Positions 61,130-64,000 of a DNA stretch of 64,000 nt are shown here, one piece after another. Position numbers and translations under genes: made by a program. Each line of letters opens with the position of its first letter. Positions within the stretch are counted from its first letter, which is position 1. The notes under the pieces were generated by a model that was not told the origin of the DNA, did not search any database, and saw nothing but the letters and a program-made list of their open reading frames with translations. The DNA comes from Verrucomicrobiia bacterium (lineage in GTDB: Bacteria > Verrucomicrobiota > Verrucomicrobiia > Verrucomicrobiales > DEV007): contig JAUICH010000026.1 of NCBI GenBank assembly GCA_030427505.1, forward strand, positions 1-64,000, in the 5' to 3' direction.

Positions 61130-62278
61130 ATGGAAGAAAACCCAGACGCCTTTTTCTCTGACAAAGCCTCCGCGGTACCTGGCGACGTGGATCTCGGCGG
61201 GATCACGAGGGCGCTCCGGGGGGGGCTGACCGTGTTTCTGGTGTGCGCTGGACTGGGAGGGTTTGCGGGTTTGGGATTCGCGGTCCTGAGCCCTTCGAAA
61301 TATCAGGCAACCACGACGCTGGAAGTCTTTGGACCTTCTCCCAAGGAAGACCCGAGCGAAATGGAACTGAGGACCGTGGTGGAGAAATTGCGGGCGGACT
61401 CCTTGTACGAACGCGTGATAAACAGCGCGGTGGTGACGGATAAGCTGGGACTTTCTCCGAAGGAGACAGACGCGAAGAAGGTAGAGAAGAAGAGGGCCGA
61501 AGCGGTTAGGGCTTTGAAAGAAAATACCCACATCAACCTGCGTCCCCGGACCAGGCTGATCGCCATCACGGCGGGACACCGGCAGCCGGAACTGGCCAAG
61601 CTTCTGGCCGATGGCCTGGCGGAGGAGTTTCTGGCGTCGGAACGCCAGGACCGGCAGGAGGAGGCGCGGGAGCAGGTCGCGTTGTTGAAGAAACAGGAGA
61701 CCACTCTGCAGAACGAAATGGGTGGTTATGAAGTGGCTCTGATGAAGCTCGAGCCTCTTAAGGGGCTAAGGGAGATCTTCGAGGGCATCATGACCGAGAG
61801 GAAAGAAATGCTCAATCACCAGCTCTATTACAGCGAAGACCATCCGGTCTTTGCCGAGCGGAAAGCCCGGGTGGAGATCTTTCAGCAGAAACTTCAGGAG
61901 GGATTGGAAGGACTCTCGGAACGGGCGGGAGATCAGGTGCCCGAGCACATTCGGTCGTTTCGGGAACATGATGCCTCAAACCTTTCTGAATACGAGCGGC
62001 TCCTGGTAGAGTGGAAGCTATGGGAACAGCAACGCGAAGCGATCGAGCAAAAGGCGAACGCGGCCCGGGAGCTTTACGTTTCCGCGGTCGAGAAGATGGA
62101 GAGTCTTCCCGTGGCCGGAGAGTTCAGCCTGGGGACGGTCCAGATCTTTCGGTCCGCCCAGCTTCCCGAGAAACCGGAGGGCCCGCCACGCGTTCTGGCA
62201 TTTGGCCTTTTCGTCTTCATGGGGTTGATGGCGGGGCTTTGCGCGGTATGGATGCGGAGCATTTTCGCATTTGGTTAG
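61130..62278 (+). CDS. Wzz-type chain-length determinant
   Basis: A 382-residue polysaccharide co-polymerase. There are two membrane helices, at about residues 32-52 (LTVFLVCAGLGGFAGLG) and 355-375 (VLAFGLFVFMGLMAGLC), with a long periplasmic coiled-coil region between them (about 100-320). The Pro-rich segment SAQLPEKPEGPPRV before helix two is the Wzz/PCP motif. No Walker motif or tyrosine kinase follows, so it is a Wzz- rather than Wzc-type protein. ATG 61130 is used, since the TTG at 61082 adds only a lead. It is divergent from sulfotransferase 2. Confidence 0.87.
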   Translation: MEENPDAFFSDKASAVPGDVDLGGITRALRGGLTVFLVCAGLGGFAGLGFAVLSPSKYQATTTLEVFGPSPKEDPSEMELRTVVEKLRADSLYERVINSAVVTDKLGLSPKETDAKKVEKKRAEAVRALKENTHINLRPRTRLIAITAGHRQPELAKLLADGLAEEFLASERQDRQEEAREQVALLKKQETTLQNEMGGYEVALMKLEPLKGLREIFEGIMTERKEMLNHQLYYSEDHPVFAERKARVEIFQQKLQEGLEGLSERAGDQVPEHIRSFREHDASNLSEYERLLVEWKLWEQQREAIEQKANAARELYVSAVEKMESLPVAGEFSLGTVQIFRSAQLPEKPEGPPRVLAFGLFVFMGLMAGLCAVWMRSIFAFG

Positions 62279-62297
62279 GCAGAGAGGAGGCGGTTTC

Positions 62298-63032
62298 GTG
62301 AGTCGCTTCAGGGCCATGCCAGGTCCAGTCAAGGCGCTGACGGGTTGGGCATTCCTGCTGATGGGAGCGATTCCGGCGCAGGGACATCCAGCGCTCTACC
62401 ACACTCTGGAAGTGGATCTGCGGGATGCCGCCACGGTGACGTTTTTCTTCTCCGTTCACGCGCCCGAATTGCCGTCTGCTATGAGTGCCGGAGTGGATCC
62501 CCTGGGGGTGGACCCGGAGTGGCTGGGCAACCGCACGACGGAGGAACTTTCTCTGCTTCTCGAAGAAGCCGGGGACTTGCTGGACGAGCTTTATGTGTTG
62601 TCCCTTGCGGATTTCGAAGATGCGGGCGTGGGGGAAAGGCTGCGCTTACCCTTGATCTGGGAAACTCCGGAACAGCTTCACGATCCGGCTCATGACAATG
62701 GGTTGCCTCCGGGGTGTTTCCTGGTGACGGCCAGCATGCGAAATCCGGGCGCGCCTCGACAATTGGTGGTCCGGTATTCGGAGACGGCGGACAAACGGCT
62801 GCTGCTTTCCGTCTTCCGGCCCGGCGGATTCCCCAAAGTCCGGGACCTGGCGCCGGGTGACTTGGTCAGGATTGATTTACCAAAGGCACCGGTGGCCAAG
62901 CAGGAACCGCAGACGGAAGAAATGTCGCATTCCCATTGGAGTCAGAGAGAAATAGCGGTGCTCATCGGAGCGGGAGCCGTGGTTTTCGGCTTCCTGCTCT
63001 TTTGGTGGTTACGCCGCTGCCGGGAAGAGTAG
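62298..63032 (+). CDS. Exported single-pass protein, unknown
   Basis: A 244-residue protein that I do not recognise. A signal peptide (about 1-29, WAFLLMGAIPAQG) is followed by an extracytoplasmic domain of about 170 residues with mixed strand and helix, and by one helix near the C-terminus (IAVLIGAGAVVFGFLLFWWL, about 219-238) and a basic end. The start is GTG at 62298, preceded by AGGAGG (62285-62290) at 7 bases, the best Shine-Dalgarno in the window; the frame also runs on to a TTG at 62271. It follows Wzz by 19 bases, so a role in surface polysaccharide assembly is possible. Confidence 0.65.
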   Translation: MSRFRAMPGPVKALTGWAFLLMGAIPAQGHPALYHTLEVDLRDAATVTFFFSVHAPELPSAMSAGVDPLGVDPEWLGNRTTEELSLLLEEAGDLLDELYVLSLADFEDAGVGERLRLPLIWETPEQLHDPAHDNGLPPGCFLVTASMRNPGAPRQLVVRYSETADKRLLLSVFRPGGFPKVRDLAPGDLVRIDLPKAPVAKQEPQTEEMSHSHWSQREIAVLIGAGAVVFGFLLFWWLRRCREE

Positions 63033-63047
63033 CTTCTTCCGCTACTC
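63027..63047. terminator. Convergent hairpin across two stop codons
   Basis: GAGTAGC (63027-63033) pairs perfectly with GCTACTC (63041-63047) around a 7-base loop. It spans the TAG stop of the exported protein (63030-63032) and the stop of the convergent hydrolase (63042-63044). No T run follows on either strand, so it may be a weak bidirectional stop or chance. Confidence 0.3.
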
Positions 63048-64000
63048 CGCCGCCTTGAGGTTTTGAATCATGAATTCCGGTAGACTTCCGTAGGGATCTC
63101 CCTCCTGGTGATCGGGAGACACCACCACGCATTCCATTCCCAGATCCTGCATGACCTCCTGAAGCTTCAGGCCGAGCCGGACGTGATGCACCCAGGTACC
63201 CTGGCTGGTGTTGGCGTCCACGGGGTCATCGCCGCGGCCATAGACCATGTAAACCGGCACATCATCTTTCGTCAGGTGCGTGATGGCGGAGGCATCGGTC
63301 ATGAGCGCCTGGACCCGTTCGCTTTCCCAGTCCGCGCCGGACTTGATTCCGTAGAAGTCGATCAAAGCATCGTGCGCCACCAGGTCCGGCACGCCGAACC
63401 ATTCGCGGAAAGTCCGCAGGTCATAGGTGGACTGGCCGTTCTGGGTGGCGGCGGCCACGATGCGGGTGGACAGGCGGGCCACGGGGTCCTCGGCGTCCGG
63501 GTCCGCCAAGTCGTCGTGGAAGCCCAGCCACAGCGAGATACCCGCGCCCGCCGATCCGCCGTAGCAGGCGACCCGTTCCGGATCGAGATTCCACTCTTTG
63601 GACTTCGAGCGGATGAACTGAAGGCCACGCGCCGCGTCTTGCATGGGGATGGGGTAGGGATACTTCCCTCCATCCGTCAGCCGGTAGTTCATGGAGGCAA
63701 AGGAGATGCCTTCCCGCAAGTAGCTTTCCGGCGTTCCAGCATTTACCTTTTTGTCGCCGCCCCGGAATCCGCCGCCGTGAATGTAGATGCAAAGGGGCGT
63801 TGGCTTTCCGTCTTTGGACTCCGCGAGCCAGATATCGAAGCGCTGTTGTTCGTGTTCTCCGTAGGCCACATCCGCATGGGTTGGGGCCATGGCCTCTGGG
63901 CGGCCGCCGCTGGGCTCGCCGCGCCGCTTTTGGTTGAAGGCCCGAATCTCTTCGCGGCTCAGTTCGCCGTCTTTGTTCGCGTCACTTTCCGGGAAGCGTT
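63042..64000 (-). CDS. EF-hand/alpha-beta hydrolase, 5' end beyond the window
   Basis: A partial gene; the reading frame stays open to the window edge. The visible N-terminal part carries an EF-hand loop (DANKDGELSREEI, about 63932-63971) and a Gly/Arg-rich linker, then an alpha/beta hydrolase domain of the BD-FAE type: IYIHGGGFRGGDK (oxyanion), YGGSAGAG (nucleophile Ser), YGRGDDPVDANT (acid) and SPDHQEGDP (His). The ATG at 63890 lies in the linker and is probably not the true start. PVC bacteria often fuse EF-hands to exported hydrolases. It converges on the 62298 gene with 9 bases between stops. Confidence 0.85.
   Translation of the reverse strand, partial: RFPESDANKDGELSREEIRAFNQKRRGEPSGGRPEAMAPTHADVAYGEHEQQRFDIWLAESKDGKPTPLCIYIHGGGFRGGDKKVNAGTPESYLREGISFASMNYRLTDGGKYPYPIPMQDAARGLQFIRSKSKEWNLDPERVACYGGSAGAGISLWLGFHDDLADPDAEDPVARLSTRIVAAATQNGQSTYDLRTFREWFGVPDLVAHDALIDFYGIKSGADWESERVQALMTDASAITHLTKDDVPVYMVYGRGDDPVDANTSQGTWVHHVRLGLKLQEVMQDLGMECVVVSPDHQEGDPYGSLPEFMIQNLKAAE

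Noticed and set aside
60926-61579. Upstream extension of sulfotransferase 2
   Set aside because: It runs antisense through the Wzz gene and has no sulfotransferase character before the MM at 60925.

Overview
The window looks like a GC-rich chromosome segment from a free-living, probably marine member of the PVC superphylum, most likely a Verrucomicrobiota. The grounds are a PVC-type haem-binding/HEAT dehydrogenase (33771-36755), two formylglycine sulfatases, sialate O-acetylesterase, PL6 lyase and SGNH hydrolases, many Sec-exported carbohydrate esterases, and a near-absence of Shine-Dalgarno sequences. The affiliation is an inference from gene content; no rRNA is present.

Layout. 1-1020 is a non-coding chain of small inverted-terminal elements. 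1021-9593 holds a small unknown gene, a SIMPL protein, exported hydrolases, typA/bipA, an FkbM methyltransferase and a sulfatase. 9590-18921 is mixed metabolism: glutathione peroxidase, two SDRs (one divergent from a TetR), dienelactone hydrolase, a GNAT, a sialate esterase, an epimerase and an EamA transporter. 19041-26279 runs on the plus strand: a ClpX-like ATPase lacking the zinc domain, a degenerate membrane cyclase, recR, xylulokinase, a DUF374 acyltransferase and folD. tRNA-Pro(GGG) lies at 27692-27768, followed by a complete argC-argJ-argB-argD-argF cluster (28092-33760). 33771-42805 is an exported catabolic block: PVC cytochrome, amidohydrolase, glycerophosphodiesterase, PL6 lyase, CE1-like esterase and GDSL hydrolase. 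42806-43570 carries an S23-type four-helix-bundle gene between inverted octamer arrays. Then come a K+-dependent membrane pyrophosphatase, an N-acetylmuramoyl-L-alanine amidase, a decayed REP-associated transposase with its inverted REPs, and a methyltransferase/ATP-grasp fusion. 54231-62278 is a Wzy/Wzz-type exopolysaccharide locus with two sulfotransferases, suggesting a sulfated polymer. The window ends inside an EF-hand/esterase gene.

The most unusual material is the repeat DNA. At least four families of roughly 200-bp elements have inverted termini that all end in (C)TAG. They insert into TA/CTAG at each other's ends and inside each other. One pair fills the whole gap between two exopolysaccharide genes and supplies the stop codon of the polymerase gene. 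Two further repeat systems are the GACAAGGA/GACAGGGA octamer arrays, which bracket the S23 gene and also occur alone, and a RAYT/REP system caught in decay.
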